Made by a program: the position numbers and the translations under genes. Below are positions 25,487 through 34,076 of a stretch of DNA of 64,000 nucleotides, one piece after another (within the stretch, counting starts at the first letter, position 1; every line of letters begins with the position of its first letter). The stretch is from an uncultured SAR86 cluster bacterium. Lineage in GTDB: Bacteria > Pseudomonadota > Gammaproteobacteria > Magnimaribacterales > D2472. Below the pieces are notes generated by a model. It had not been told where the DNA came from. It made no database searches and saw only the letters and a list, made by a program, of their open reading frames with translations. The stretch lies in the NCBI GenBank assembly GCA_902605165.1, contig CACLBJ010000005.1, forward strand, positions 1-64,000. Direction: 5' to 3'.

Positions 25487-26083
25487 ATGGAAAATTTGGC
25501 TAAACAAGCAAGAAGTAGAAAGCGAATTGAAAAAATTTTTGAAACAGCAGAAAATCTTTTAGAGCAAAGAGGTTTAGATTCAATAACAATTGCAAATATT
25601 GCCAAATATTCAGATCTTAAAAGGACATCAACCTATAAATTTTTTCCAACACCTGATGCTTTAAAAGAATTCATGATAAATAGATACTTAAATAATTGTG
25701 AAAAGATTTTTAAAGAAAAGACAGAATCAATAAATACTGATCAAACATCTGTAGTTGTAATGAGAGCTATTGAGATCATTTATAATTTCTTTATAGATTG
25801 TAAACCTGCTCAAATACTCATTCTTTCAAACACTATATCTCCTTCATTACCCTCAGAATCAATTCATGGATTATCGTCGGAAATGAAAACCTATGTTGAA
25901 TCAAATATAAAATTACCTGAAATGTTTGATAAAGATGGGGTATTCAGGGTTATGTTACAAATAATAATTTCTGTTTTCTCTTTAAATGTTAAAGAAAATA
26001 ATTCTCTTAATGAGATTGGGAAGATTGAGGCTCACAGGGCCGCACATGCTTATTTATTAAACTGGATAAACCAATCATCATAA
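25487..26083 (+). CDS. TetR-family transcriptional regulator
   Basis: 198 residues. N-terminal HTH: RIEKIFETAENLLEQRGLDSITIANIAKYSDLKRTSTYKFFPTPDAL, a standard TetR_N domain with the recognition helix around RTSTYKFF. C-terminal ligand domain unrecognised. The upstream spacer contains a TTGTAAC heptamer at 25461-25467, similar to one half of the Pho box upstream of pit, followed by less matching sequence. It lies 8 bases before the phytase gene and probably regulates it or itself. Confidence 0.9.
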   Translation: MENLAKQARSRKRIEKIFETAENLLEQRGLDSITIANIAKYSDLKRTSTYKFFPTPDALKEFMINRYLNNCEKIFKEKTESINTDQTSVVVMRAIEIIYNFFIDCKPAQILILSNTISPSLPSESIHGLSSEMKTYVESNIKLPEMFDKDGVFRVMLQIIISVFSLNVKENNSLNEIGKIEAHRAAHAYLLNWINQSS

Positions 26084-26091
26084 TAAAAATT

Positions 26092-27228
26092 ATGCATAAG
26101 TATTTATTATATTTTTTTTGTTTTCTTTCAATACAATATACCTACTCAGACATTTTTGAGGTTTATCCAATTTATGAAACTCCTCCAATAGATACAAGGG
26201 GTGATGCTGCTGATGATCCTGCTTTTTGGCTTAATAAAGAATTTCCTGCTTTATCTATAGTATTTGGTACTGATAAGAGAGCGGGTATTTATGCATATAA
26301 CTTAAGGGGAGATAAAATTACGTTCTCTCCAGTAGGCCAAATAAACAATATAGATACAAGGACGTTAAATCTCGACTTTAAAAATAATAATATTAAAACA
26401 AAAAAAGATTATTCATTCTTGGTAGGTACTAATAGATCCTTAAATACTGTAGATTTATGGATATTCATCGATGAGGAAATAAATGATTCCATGATGCCAG
26501 AACTTTCAAATACTAAAAATAATTTTCAAATTCCAGTAAAGCCAAATTTCAGAGTTAAATCTGAATCAAATATATATGGAACATGTGCCGGAGTACATCC
26601 AAAATATGGATTTGTAGTATTTGTAACTGAAGATAGGGGTCCCAATGTTGAGGTTTATTATTTAGATGGAAATGGATTAAATTTGTTAAAAACCTTCAGT
26701 AACGGAGGAGAATCTGAAGGATGTGTATTTGACGATGAAAATTCAACGCTCTTTATTTCAGAGGAAAATGTAAGAGGAAATTTAAAAGCATATAAATTCG
26801 ATAAAAACTTTGATTTTGTAGGTAAACCATTTTTAATTGATTCTAGAAGAGGTCAAATATTTGGCGATCCTGAAGGAGTGTCTATTTACAAGACAGACAA
26901 GAATGATGGTTATATTATTCTTTCATCACAAGGCGATGGCAAGTTTAATATTTATAACAGACAAGCCCCATATGGTTTTATTAGTAGTTTCAAGATTATT
27001 GGAAATGGAAGTATTGATGGTGTTTCAGACACAGATGGAATCGAGACGCTTAATTACAATTTAAAATGCAAAGATAATAAAAACCAGTTAGATTTTTGTG
27101 ATGATTTTCCATTAGGAGTCATGATTGTCCAAGATGGATACAACTACACTGGCAAAAATGAAGTAAATCAAAACTTTAAATTAGTTTCATTTGAACAAAT
27201 TTTGGATAATTTAGATGTCACTAGATAA
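26092..27228 (+). CDS. Beta-propeller 3-phytase, exported
   Basis: 378 residues with signal peptide (MHKYLLYFFCFLSIQYTYS). Matches the beta-propeller phytase plan: the DAADDPAFWL near the N-terminus, FGTDKRAGIYAYNLRG, YGTCAGVHPKYGFVVFVTEDRG, SEGCVFDDENSTLFISEENVRG, FGDPEGVSIYKTDKNDGYIILSSQGDGKFNIYNR and FPLGVMIVQDG. These acidic and glycine-rich segments bind the calcium ions that hold phytate. It releases phosphate from phytate or similar polyphosphoesters in the periplasm or outside the cell. Overlaps the DedA gene by 14 nt. Confidence 0.92.
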   Translation: MHKYLLYFFCFLSIQYTYSDIFEVYPIYETPPIDTRGDAADDPAFWLNKEFPALSIVFGTDKRAGIYAYNLRGDKITFSPVGQINNIDTRTLNLDFKNNNIKTKKDYSFLVGTNRSLNTVDLWIFIDEEINDSMMPELSNTKNNFQIPVKPNFRVKSESNIYGTCAGVHPKYGFVVFVTEDRGPNVEVYYLDGNGLNLLKTFSNGGESEGCVFDDENSTLFISEENVRGNLKAYKFDKNFDFVGKPFLIDSRRGQIFGDPEGVSIYKTDKNDGYIILSSQGDGKFNIYNRQAPYGFISSFKIIGNGSIDGVSDTDGIETLNYNLKCKDNKNQLDFCDDFPLGVMIVQDGYNYTGKNEVNQNFKLVSFEQILDNLDVTR

Positions 27229-27718
27229 TGTTTTAGATTTTATTGCAAATAATCTCCAATATTCGTATTTATTAATCTTATTATTTGCTTTTGCTGAATC
27301 ACTTGTTGTTGTGGGTAGCATTCTCTCAAGTGCAATTCTTTTTTCAATTTGCGTATTTCTTTATAACAACAATCTTCTTGATTTATATAGCATAGTCCCT
27401 TTAGCTATGATTGGCGCGCATGCCGGCGATGTTATTAGTTTTGTGTTAGGTAAAAGATTTGGTCCATTTGTACTTGAGACAAAGTTTTTCAAAAAAAGAG
27501 AGAGTATTATTGAGAGAGGAAATAATTTTATTGATAGATTTGGTCAACTTACAGTTGTATTAGGTAGATTTATTCCTGCCATGAGGGCTATTGTTCCATT
27601 TTTAATAGGGATGACTGGTATGGAATTTATGAAATTCTATAGAGCATCTATTTTAGCTATTTCGGTATGGGGTTTTGGCCTTATAATACTCACTACAGGA
27701 TTAAGCTCAATTTTATAA
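27215..27718 (+). CDS. DedA-family inner-membrane protein
   Basis: 167 residues, four to five hydrophobic stretches. The DedA signature region is clear: GAHAGDVISFVLGKRFGPF, FGQLTVVLGRFIPAMRAIVPFLIGMTGM. Members take part in membrane lipid (undecaprenyl-phosphate or other) flipping and pH tolerance. The N-terminus is shorter than typical DedA (about 200). Overlapping and co-transcribed with phytase; the 63-residue protein downstream begins 7 bases later. Confidence 0.9.
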   Translation: MSLDNVLDFIANNLQYSYLLILLFAFAESLVVVGSILSSAILFSICVFLYNNNLLDLYSIVPLAMIGAHAGDVISFVLGKRFGPFVLETKFFKKRESIIERGNNFIDRFGQLTVVLGRFIPAMRAIVPFLIGMTGMEFMKFYRASILAISVWGFGLIILTTGLSSIL

Positions 27719-27725
27719 ATTTATT

Positions 27726-27917
27726 ATGATTCAAATATTAATACTTACCGCATCACTCTTAGCTATAACATTTTTTATAATTAATTTAGTAAAAGCTAAA
27801 AGAAATGGAAGGCTAACGGCGTTCTTAAGAGATCTTTTAGTAATTTTTCTAGGTCTCGTTATGACCGCAGGAATTTTTTATATTGCTATTAGGGTTCTGC
27901 CAAGAGTCTTCATGTAA
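27726..27917 (+). CDS. 63-residue two-helix membrane protein, unknown
   Basis: Helix 1 (about 2-21, MIQILILTASLLAITFFI) and helix 2 (about 37-58) separated by a basic loop (KAKRNGRLTAFLR). It resembles a twin-transmembrane small protein such as those of the DUF2970/twin TM family, but not enough to name it. Compactly packed, 2 bases before the HIT gene, which supports its reality. Confidence 0.6.
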   Translation: MIQILILTASLLAITFFIINLVKAKRNGRLTAFLRDLLVIFLGLVMTAGIFYIAIRVLPRVFM

Positions 27918-27919
27918 GT

Positions 27920-28255
27920 ATGACCATCTTTAAAAAAATTATCGATAAAGAAATACCGACAGATATTTTATATGAGGATGATTTTTGCATAGCTTTTAAT
28001 GATATTAATCCCCAAGCTCCTATTCATATTTTAATAATCCCCAAAAAAGAAATTCCTCAACTATCTTTATCAGATGAGAATGATAGTGAATTGTTGGGAA
28101 AGCTTCTTATTGCTGCCAATAAAATAGCGGAAGATCATGATACAAAAGATGCTTTTAGGATTGTTATCAATAATGGTGCGAAAGCTGGACAGTCAGTCTT
28201 TCATCTTCACTTACATCTTTTGGCTGGAAGACCACTCTCGTGGCCACCGGGGTAA
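27920..28255 (+). CDS. HIT-family nucleotide-binding protein (HinT-like)
   Basis: 111 residues. Catalytic histidine triad VFHLHLHLLAGR (H-x-H-x-H) near residues 96-100, preceded by INNGAKAGQSV and an N-terminal FKKIIDKEIPTDILYEDD, the usual HinT opening, with DINPQAPIHILIIPKK. Hydrolyses AMP-lysine or other adenylated compounds (purine nucleoside phosphoramidase). Ends with LSWPPG as typical HinT. Confidence 0.94.
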   Translation: MTIFKKIIDKEIPTDILYEDDFCIAFNDINPQAPIHILIIPKKEIPQLSLSDENDSELLGKLLIAANKIAEDHDTKDAFRIVINNGAKAGQSVFHLHLHLLAGRPLSWPPG

Positions 28256-28363
28256 TTACATATATATACTATAGAAATATGAGCCAACACCAAGGAGTAA
28301 GACTAACAGTGCTATGCCAACTAGAAAGAATGTTGCGAATTTCGTTGTTTCGTTATCGTTCAT
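28256..28363 (-). CDS. 35-residue single-pass membrane peptide
   Basis: Reverse-strand ATG at 28361-28363 runs 35 codons to TAA at 28256-28258, filling almost exactly the gap between the HIT gene stop (28255) and the UMF1 start (28380). It begins MNDNETTKFATFFL and continues with one hydrophobic helix (VGIALLVLLLGVGSYFYSIYM). No Shine-Dalgarno sequence is visible. The amino-acid pattern looks genuine, and a hydrophilic N-terminus plus one TM is typical of small respiratory or stress membrane peptides. Family unknown. Confidence 0.5.
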   Translation of the reverse strand: MNDNETTKFATFFLVGIALLVLLLGVGSYFYSIYM

Positions 28364-28379
28364 ATTTAATTAAAGAAAT

Positions 28380-29621
28380 ATGAAGAATTTTAACAAAGAA
28401 ATCAAGTCTTGGATATTTTATGATTTTGGTAACTCTGCCTATGCAACAACAGTTATAGCTGCATTTTTTCCATTATTTTATGCAAGCTATTGGTCCAATG
28501 GCCTTGAGTCACTTCAAGCAACACAATATCTTGCATTTGCGTTAACAATAATAAATTTAGTTATTCTTATTTCTGCTCCCATTATCGGTGCAATTACTGA
28601 CTATAAAAGACTAACAAAAATTCTATTCGTAATTTTTACTTTATTATCAATTATAGCTGTTGCTTCTTTTTACTTTATTCCAATGGGTAAATGGCTTATG
28701 GCACTTATCCTTTATGGTATTTCATTCTTTTCCTTTGCTTCGGCGATTGTTCTCTATGACAAAATGCTAGTTTATATTGCTTCAGAAGATCAACTAACAA
28801 AAGTATCAAGTTATGGTTACTCACTTGGTTACCTTGGAGGAGGGTTATTATTTGCTTTAAATGCCTTCATGGTTCTCCAACCTGAAACATTTGGTTTAAG
28901 CAATGAGGCTGAGGCAGTTAGATGGGCATTTATAACTGTATCAGTTTGGTGGTTTATTTTTATGCTTCCGCTAGTAATTAATTATAAAGAGCGTGAGGTT
29001 GAAAAAACTGGCAATCTTAAAGAAGTTTTTAGTGGATTTGTAAGCACCTTTAGAGACATACAAAAAAATAAGAATGTTTTGTTATTTTTATTTGCTTTCT
29101 TCTTATATATCGATGGAGTTCATACCATCATGTCACTTGCAGCAATTTTTGCTGAAAATATAGGCATTGATCAATCATCGATTATTGTTGCACTAATTTT
29201 GGTTCAATTTGTAGCATTTCCATCAACTCTTTTTTGGTCTTACATTGGAAACAAGTTCAATGATAAAGTTGTTCTATATGCGACTATTTTTATTTATATA
29301 TGTGTTGTTATTTACTCAACAGCACTTTCTAATGCTACTGAGTTTTATGTTATGGCCGCTTTAATAGGGTCGGTTCAGGGTGGGATTCAGGCAGCTTCTA
29401 GAAGCTTTTTCTCAAAAATAATTCCTACAAATAAGTCTGGAGAATTTTTTGGTTTTTATAATACTTTTGGTAGGGCCGGATCAGTAATGGGGCCAGCCTT
29501 AGTTGGGATATTTATTGGAATATTCAATAATTTTCAAATAGCACTTGTCCCAATTATTGTTTTATTTATTGCTGGTGGCTTCGTATTAAGATTTGTTAAA
29601 TATCCAAATGAAATTATTTAG
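28380..29621 (+). CDS. MFS transporter, UMF1 (Atg22-like) family
   Basis: 413 residues, about twelve membrane helices. The opening EIKSWIFYDFGNSAYATTVIAAFFPLFYA is characteristic of the UMF1 family, with the second half starting FLFAFFLYIDGVHTIM. Related to the yeast vacuolar amino-acid effluxer Atg22; bacterial substrates are not established. A further small membrane gene starts inside its last codons. Confidence 0.9.
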   Translation: MKNFNKEIKSWIFYDFGNSAYATTVIAAFFPLFYASYWSNGLESLQATQYLAFALTIINLVILISAPIIGAITDYKRLTKILFVIFTLLSIIAVASFYFIPMGKWLMALILYGISFFSFASAIVLYDKMLVYIASEDQLTKVSSYGYSLGYLGGGLLFALNAFMVLQPETFGLSNEAEAVRWAFITVSVWWFIFMLPLVINYKEREVEKTGNLKEVFSGFVSTFRDIQKNKNVLLFLFAFFLYIDGVHTIMSLAAIFAENIGIDQSSIIVALILVQFVAFPSTLFWSYIGNKFNDKVVLYATIFIYICVVIYSTALSNATEFYVMAALIGSVQGGIQAASRSFFSKIIPTNKSGEFFGFYNTFGRAGSVMGPALVGIFIGIFNNFQIALVPIIVLFIAGGFVLRFVKYPNEII

Positions 29622-29796
29622 TAAAAATTCAATAATCTTTTATTCATTAATGGGCCTAGTCAGTCTATTTATAGCAAGATTTATAAGATCGCTTATCGAT
29701 TATAGTATTGGAGTAGAAATACTAATTTGTTCAATTATTATTCTTCCAATGTATTACTTTGCAAGAAAGGCTCTTGTTAAGTATTTGTTGAAGTAA
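29608..29796 (+). CDS. 62-residue small membrane protein, unknown
   Basis: The ATG at 29608 lies in the last codons of the UMF1 gene (14-nt overlap). Two hydrophobic segments (NSIIFYSLMGLVSLFIA and GVEILICSIIILPMYYFA) with basic ends (KALVKYLLK). It overlaps the convergent phosphodiesterase gene by 20 nt. I do not recognise it; the composition is protein-like, and coupling to the transporter is possible. Confidence 0.5.
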   Translation: MKLFSKNSIIFYSLMGLVSLFIARFIRSLIDYSIGVEILICSIIILPMYYFARKALVKYLLK

Positions 29797-30520
29797 GAAG
29801 ATCAATCAAAGCTTTAGGCTTATCGGTTATTATTCCATCTACTTTCAAGTCAATTAGATAGTTCATTTCTTCTATACTATTAATGGTCCAAACAGAAATC
29901 TTGATATTTTCATGTTTGCAAAAATCAACGAATCTTTTTGTAACAATTTTAATTCCATATCTATATATTGGTATTTGAAGGCAATCACCACTAATTTTAC
30001 TTCTATATAGTCCAAAGCTTTTAAGAAGAAGCTTTAGTACTTCATGAGGGCCCATTGAATATGTTATGCCACTAAGTTTTGATTTAATGTTTTGCAGTCT
30101 TCTACTAGAAAAACTTGCAACACATAAATTCTTTTTAATATGTGGAAACTTATTAATTATCTCAATTGCAGGATCGACTACTTCATCAGTCTTAAAATCA
30201 ATTTGAAACCTAGTATTAGGGAATTGTTTTAACGTTTCCTCAAGTGTTGGTATTTTGTAATCACCAAAAATATTTAATTCATCTATTTCAGAAGACAAAA
30301 GCTCATTAAAATTCTTATGTATACCTAGGATTCTTTTTAAGTCATCATCATGAAAGATGTATGGAACTCCATCAGAACTTAGCTGAATATCGGTTTCAAT
30401 GATATCTGAGCCAATTTCTAGAGCGTATTTGAATGATTCAATGGTATTTTCAGGAGCTTCAAGAGAGCCGCCTCGATGAGCCATTACAGCCAAACCATCA
30501 TAATTTAGGTAATCTTTCAT
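29777..30520 (-). CDS. Glycerophosphodiester phosphodiesterase (GDPD)
   Basis: About 247 residues from the ATG at 30520 (a GTG at 30538 is the alternative, with 6 more residues). Catalytic layout: VMAHRGGSLEAPENTIESF with the HR motif, then DIIETDIQLSSDG and PYIFHDDDLKRI (second His). Ends with the GDPD tail VDGIITDKPKALIDLL. It converts glycerophosphodiesters to glycerol-3-phosphate and an alcohol; no signal peptide, so cytosolic (UgpQ-like). Shares a short divergent promoter region with the acyltransferase gene. Confidence 0.9.
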   Translation of the reverse strand: MKDYLNYDGLAVMAHRGGSLEAPENTIESFKYALEIGSDIIETDIQLSSDGVPYIFHDDDLKRILGIHKNFNELLSSEIDELNIFGDYKIPTLEETLKQFPNTRFQIDFKTDEVVDPAIEIINKFPHIKKNLCVASFSSRRLQNIKSKLSGITYSMGPHEVLKLLLKSFGLYRSKISGDCLQIPIYRYGIKIVTKRFVDFCKHENIKISVWTINSIEEMNYLIDLKVDGIITDKPKALIDLLTSTNT

Positions 30521-30559
30521 ATATTTTGTAAAATACACTTAAAAAAATCATTATACAGC

Positions 30560-31642
30560 TTGGATAAATTTGAAGAAATAAGACCTTATTATGATCATGA
30601 AGTTGAATCTAAACTTCGTGAACTTGCATCTAATAAGAAAGTTATAAATGCCTTTTTGCATTCTAGAGGCCATCACAATAGTTTTTTTAATTCCTTTTTA
30701 GGATTATTTCTATCTTTTTATCTCAACAGACGACTAAAAAAAATTAAATCAATCCATCAATATCAAAATATGTATGAAAAGATTATGGAAAAGATCATAA
30801 AAGATACATCAAGTGGTTTTACTTATAATGGGCTAGAAAACCTTCAAGAAAATACTTCATATCTATTTATTTCAAATCATAGAGACATTACTTTAGACCC
30901 TGCGTTTTTAAACCTTGCTCTTCACAAAAATGATTTTTCTACCGTAAACATAGCTGTTGGAAGCAATCTTATGGATCAAAAGTGGGCTGCAGATCTCATG
31001 CGCCTCAATAAGAGTTTTATAATACCAAGATCTGGATCATCTAAGAGAGAAATTTATCAATCGCTCAATCTAGTTTCAGAATTCATATTCAATAAAGTAA
31101 AAGTTGAAAATGAATCTATCTGGATTGCTCAACGTGAGGGAAGGGCAAAAGATGGTAAAGATGTAACAGATCCAGCAATTTTAAAAATGATCCATCTTAC
31201 CAAAAGAAAAGATTTATCTATTTCTGATTTCTTTAATCAAATGAAGGTTATTCCAGTATCTATTTCATATGAGTTTGACCCAAATGATTTGAATAAAGCT
31301 AAAGAGATTTATGAGACCGAGGTAAATGGCTTTTATGAAAAAAAAGAAAATGAAGACCTTGAAAGTATATCTAGGGGAATATCAGGCTTTAAAGGATCGG
31401 TAGTATTGAATATTGGAAATGTAATGAACTTCGAATCAGACTCTTATGAGATAGTTGCTGAGCAAATAACTAATGAAATATCTAATCAGTTTCATAATCA
31501 TCCTACTAATAAAGATGCTTTATCTATTTTGAATAAAGATCTTAAACTTGAAGACAATGAATACTTCTCAGAAAGGCTAAAAGACGAGCAAAATGAGGTA
31601 AAAAGCATTCTATTAAACCAGTATGCTAATTCTGCTAGTTAA
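30560..31642 (+). CDS. 1-acyl-glycerol-3-phosphate acyltransferase-like protein
   Basis: 360 residues from a TTG at 30560; no early ATG exists (next Met about residue 64). Acyltransferase box 1 is LFISNHRDITLDPAFL (NHxxxxD type), box 3-like IWIAQREGRAKDG, and a P-V-S-I-S-Y strand (VIPVSISYEFDPND). These fit PlsC/LPLAT acyltransferases. The C-terminal part after residue 255 is mostly helical and unknown. It may be a variant PlsC acting in phospholipid synthesis or a sterol/lipid acyltransferase; specificity cannot be told. Confidence 0.8.
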   Translation: MDKFEEIRPYYDHEVESKLRELASNKKVINAFLHSRGHHNSFFNSFLGLFLSFYLNRRLKKIKSIHQYQNMYEKIMEKIIKDTSSGFTYNGLENLQENTSYLFISNHRDITLDPAFLNLALHKNDFSTVNIAVGSNLMDQKWAADLMRLNKSFIIPRSGSSKREIYQSLNLVSEFIFNKVKVENESIWIAQREGRAKDGKDVTDPAILKMIHLTKRKDLSISDFFNQMKVIPVSISYEFDPNDLNKAKEIYETEVNGFYEKKENEDLESISRGISGFKGSVVLNIGNVMNFESDSYEIVAEQITNEISNQFHNHPTNKDALSILNKDLKLEDNEYFSERLKDEQNEVKSILLNQYANSAS

Positions 31643-31720
31643 TGGCGCGCCTGGAAGGATTCGAACCTCCGACCTCTTGGTTCGTAGCCAAGCACTCTAA
31701 TCCAACTGAGCTACAGGCGC
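31643..31720 (-). tRNA. tRNA-Arg (anticodon ACG)
   Basis: Reverse-strand acceptor GCGCCTG pairs with CAGGCGC next to the CCA at 31643-31645, discriminator G. D-loop AGCTCAGTTGGATTAGAG; anticodon loop CTACGAA with ACG (plus-strand CGT at 31683-31685); T-loop GGTTCGAATCC. The A of ACG is expected to be edited to inosine by TadA to read CGU/CGC/CGA. The 3' end lies right after the acyltransferase stop. Confidence 0.97.
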
Positions 31721-31745
31721 ATACTAGAATTATAAAATAAAAGGA

Positions 31746-31919
31746 TTAAGAAATCTTACGTGCTTTTTCTTTAAGCATAGCAGGAATGCCATCGATGATT
31801 GGATAAGCTAATTTAGATTCTTCACAGATGAGTTCATTGTTTTCTTCATCATAAATTAGTTTTCCTTTAGAAACAGGACAGACCAAAATATTGAGTAGAT
31901 TTTTATTTAATTTAGCCAT
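31746..31919 (-). CDS. ycaR: YcaR/Trm112-family zinc-ribbon-like protein (UPF0434)
   Basis: 57 residues on the reverse strand, ATG at 31917-31919: begins MAKLNKNLLNILVCPVSKG, then LIYDEENNELICEESKLAYP and IIDGIPAMLKE. These are the YcaR/Trm112 consensus (ILVCPVSKGxL...LAYPIIDGIPxML). Only two of the four possible Cys remain, as in many bacterial members. Function: small partner protein. In many gammaproteobacteria it sits beside lpxK and kdsB; here it is alone, next to tRNA-Arg. Confidence 0.93.
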   Translation of the reverse strand: MAKLNKNLLNILVCPVSKGKLIYDEENNELICEESKLAYPIIDGIPAMLKEKARKIS

Positions 31920-31957
31920 TTTAAAAGATTAACTATAAGTATAGTATTCTAATCCAA

Positions 31958-33295
31958 ATGGTTATTTCAGAAAACACTAAAAAGATTATATATTCATCTT
32001 TAGTCTTTCCATTTCCTGTTACTGGAATTCCTATCCTTGTCTACATCCTTCCATTTTATGCATCTAATTATAATCTTGGTCTTGCCCTCGTAGGGTTAAT
32101 CTTTTTTGCAGGAAGGATTATAGATGTATTCACTGATCCTATTATGGGCGCATTGGTTGATAGATATCCATCTAGATTTGGAAAGCACAAGCATTGGATT
32201 TTCTTATCGTTACCTGTGTTATGTCTTAGTGTATATTTTCTTTTTTTTCCTCAAGATGAATTCATTAGTGGTTGGTACTTATTTATTGCTTTATTTACTC
32301 TTTATAGTGGATTTACCCTTGCTAACATAGCTCAGCTCTCATGGGCATCATTTATAGCTCCAGAATATGATGAAAGAACGAAATTATTAACATTAAGAGA
32401 AATCATTGCGATAATCGCAACGTTAATTGTAATTTCAATACCTGCTGTAATTGAGATTTATGAAGGATCATTTCTTTTAAAGATCAATGCAATTGGAATA
32501 TTTGCTCTGATTGGTATTCCTTTAACAATTTTTCTTGGTCTATTTTTCTTAGATGATAAGAGGACTTCTTCAAATTATGATAATCCACTAAAATCTTTTA
32601 AGAGATTCTTTAAGAATAAAACTTTAAATAGACTTGTTTTGGCAAGTGTTCTTCTTGCATTTGCCCAGAGTTTAACGGGTGGGTTATTTGTGATTTTTAT
32701 GGACTCTATACTTGAGCTCGGTGATTATGCATCAAGGGCAATATTTGTAAACTTCACGTTTGCAGTTATCGGAATATTTTTTTGGAGACATATTGGTCTT
32801 AAATATACAAAGCATTATGCTGCATCATTATGTCTACTATATGCAGGCATTCTTTTTCTACTTCAGTTTTTTGTTGTTTTATTCATTGCTGATGCAAGCG
32901 AGACAGTAAAGGCAGGAGTATTATTTTTTGTTCTGGCAGTTTATGGAATATCATTTTCTGGAGCAGCGCCACTAATTATTTCTATGATAGCTGATGTCTC
33001 AGATGCTGAGCAGGCAGAATCTGACATTAATAAATCTGGAGCTATGTTTGCATACTACACAACAATTACCAAAGTAGGTTATACCCTTGCTGTAGCTTTT
33101 CCTTATATATTTCTTGAGAGTGTAATAGGTTTTGATATTACATTAGGTGCAGATAACACAGAATTTACTAAAAATATTCTGTTATATATGTATCACTTTA
33201 TTCCAGTGATATGCTATTTTCTTGCTAGTTATCTTCTATCTAAACACAATATTTCAAGAGAAGCTCATTCTGCAATAAAAGAAAATATTAGTTAA
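31958..33295 (+). CDS. MFS sugar/cation symporter, GPH (MelB-like) family
   Basis: 445 residues, about twelve helices. The GPH signature GRIIDVFTDPIMGALVDRYPSRFGKHKHWI near residue 50 identifies the glycoside-pentoside-hexuronide cation symporter family. A second-half motif SDAEQAESDINKSGAMFAYYTT is a counterpart of the MelB cytoplasmic loop. Substrate unknown; oligosaccharides from laminarin breakdown would fit the GH16 gene 20 kb away, but there is no linkage evidence. Confidence 0.87.
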   Translation: MVISENTKKIIYSSLVFPFPVTGIPILVYILPFYASNYNLGLALVGLIFFAGRIIDVFTDPIMGALVDRYPSRFGKHKHWIFLSLPVLCLSVYFLFFPQDEFISGWYLFIALFTLYSGFTLANIAQLSWASFIAPEYDERTKLLTLREIIAIIATLIVISIPAVIEIYEGSFLLKINAIGIFALIGIPLTIFLGLFFLDDKRTSSNYDNPLKSFKRFFKNKTLNRLVLASVLLAFAQSLTGGLFVIFMDSILELGDYASRAIFVNFTFAVIGIFFWRHIGLKYTKHYAASLCLLYAGILFLLQFFVVLFIADASETVKAGVLFFVLAVYGISFSGAAPLIISMIADVSDAEQAESDINKSGAMFAYYTTITKVGYTLAVAFPYIFLESVIGFDITLGADNTEFTKNILLYMYHFIPVICYFLASYLLSKHNISREAHSAIKENIS

Positions 33296-33329
33296 AACAT
33301 ATATATTAGTTATAATTAATATAGATTTT

Positions 33330-34076
33330 ATGAATAAAACAAACTTAAGTGTTAACTTGAATAAAGTTGCTCTACTTAGAAATGCAAGAGGATCTGACTA
33401 TCCTTCGTTGGTTAAATTTGCTAAATCTTGTATGGAACATGATATTTGTGGTCTCACACTTCATCCTAGGTCTGACGAGAGGCATGCATTGTCATCCGAT
33501 GTCATAGACTTAGCTAATTTGTGTAAAGAAAACAATCTTGAATTTAATATTGAGGGTAACCCATTTAACACTGAAAAAGATTCTTTTAGGGGTTATGAAA
33601 ACTTAGTTAGAGATATCAAACCCTATCAGGCAACACTTGTTCCAGATGAAGATCATCAAATAACTTCAGATCATGGTTGGATTAGGGGAGGTCACGATAA
33701 GGATTTAAAATCAATTATTAAAAGACTCTGTGAAGATTGTTCATACGTGAGTATGTTCATTGATGCCAACGTTGAATCTGTAGACTACGCCTTGGAAATG
33801 GGTGCAAATGCTGTAGAGATTTATACAGGACCATATGCGCAACTAAATAAAGATGAAAGAGTTTCATGTATTGAAGAAATGTATGAGATTTTTAAGTATA
33901 TAAAATCCAATAATTTAAAACTTAATGCGGGTCATGATCTCAACTTAGAAAATCTTTCTGATTTAATTGATCTTAATATTATTGATGAAGTTTCAATTGG
34001 TCACGCTATAATAACTGAATCGCTTATCCATGGATTGGATAATGTACTTTCAGAATATATTAAAATAATTAGATGA
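33330..34076 (+). CDS. pdxJ: Pyridoxine 5'-phosphate synthase
   Basis: 248-residue TIM barrel joining 1-deoxyxylulose-5-phosphate and 3-amino-2-oxopropyl phosphate to pyridoxine phosphate. Conserved elements: NLNKVALLRNARGSDYPS, GLTLHPRSDERHAL, FNIEGNPF, VPDEDHQITSDHGW and EIYTGPYAQ, IGHAIITESLIHGL at the C-terminus. Overlaps grxD by 4 nt (ATGA). Confidence 0.96.
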   Translation: MNKTNLSVNLNKVALLRNARGSDYPSLVKFAKSCMEHDICGLTLHPRSDERHALSSDVIDLANLCKENNLEFNIEGNPFNTEKDSFRGYENLVRDIKPYQATLVPDEDHQITSDHGWIRGGHDKDLKSIIKRLCEDCSYVSMFIDANVESVDYALEMGANAVEIYTGPYAQLNKDERVSCIEEMYEIFKYIKSNNLKLNAGHDLNLENLSDLIDLNIIDEVSIGHAIITESLIHGLDNVLSEYIKIIR

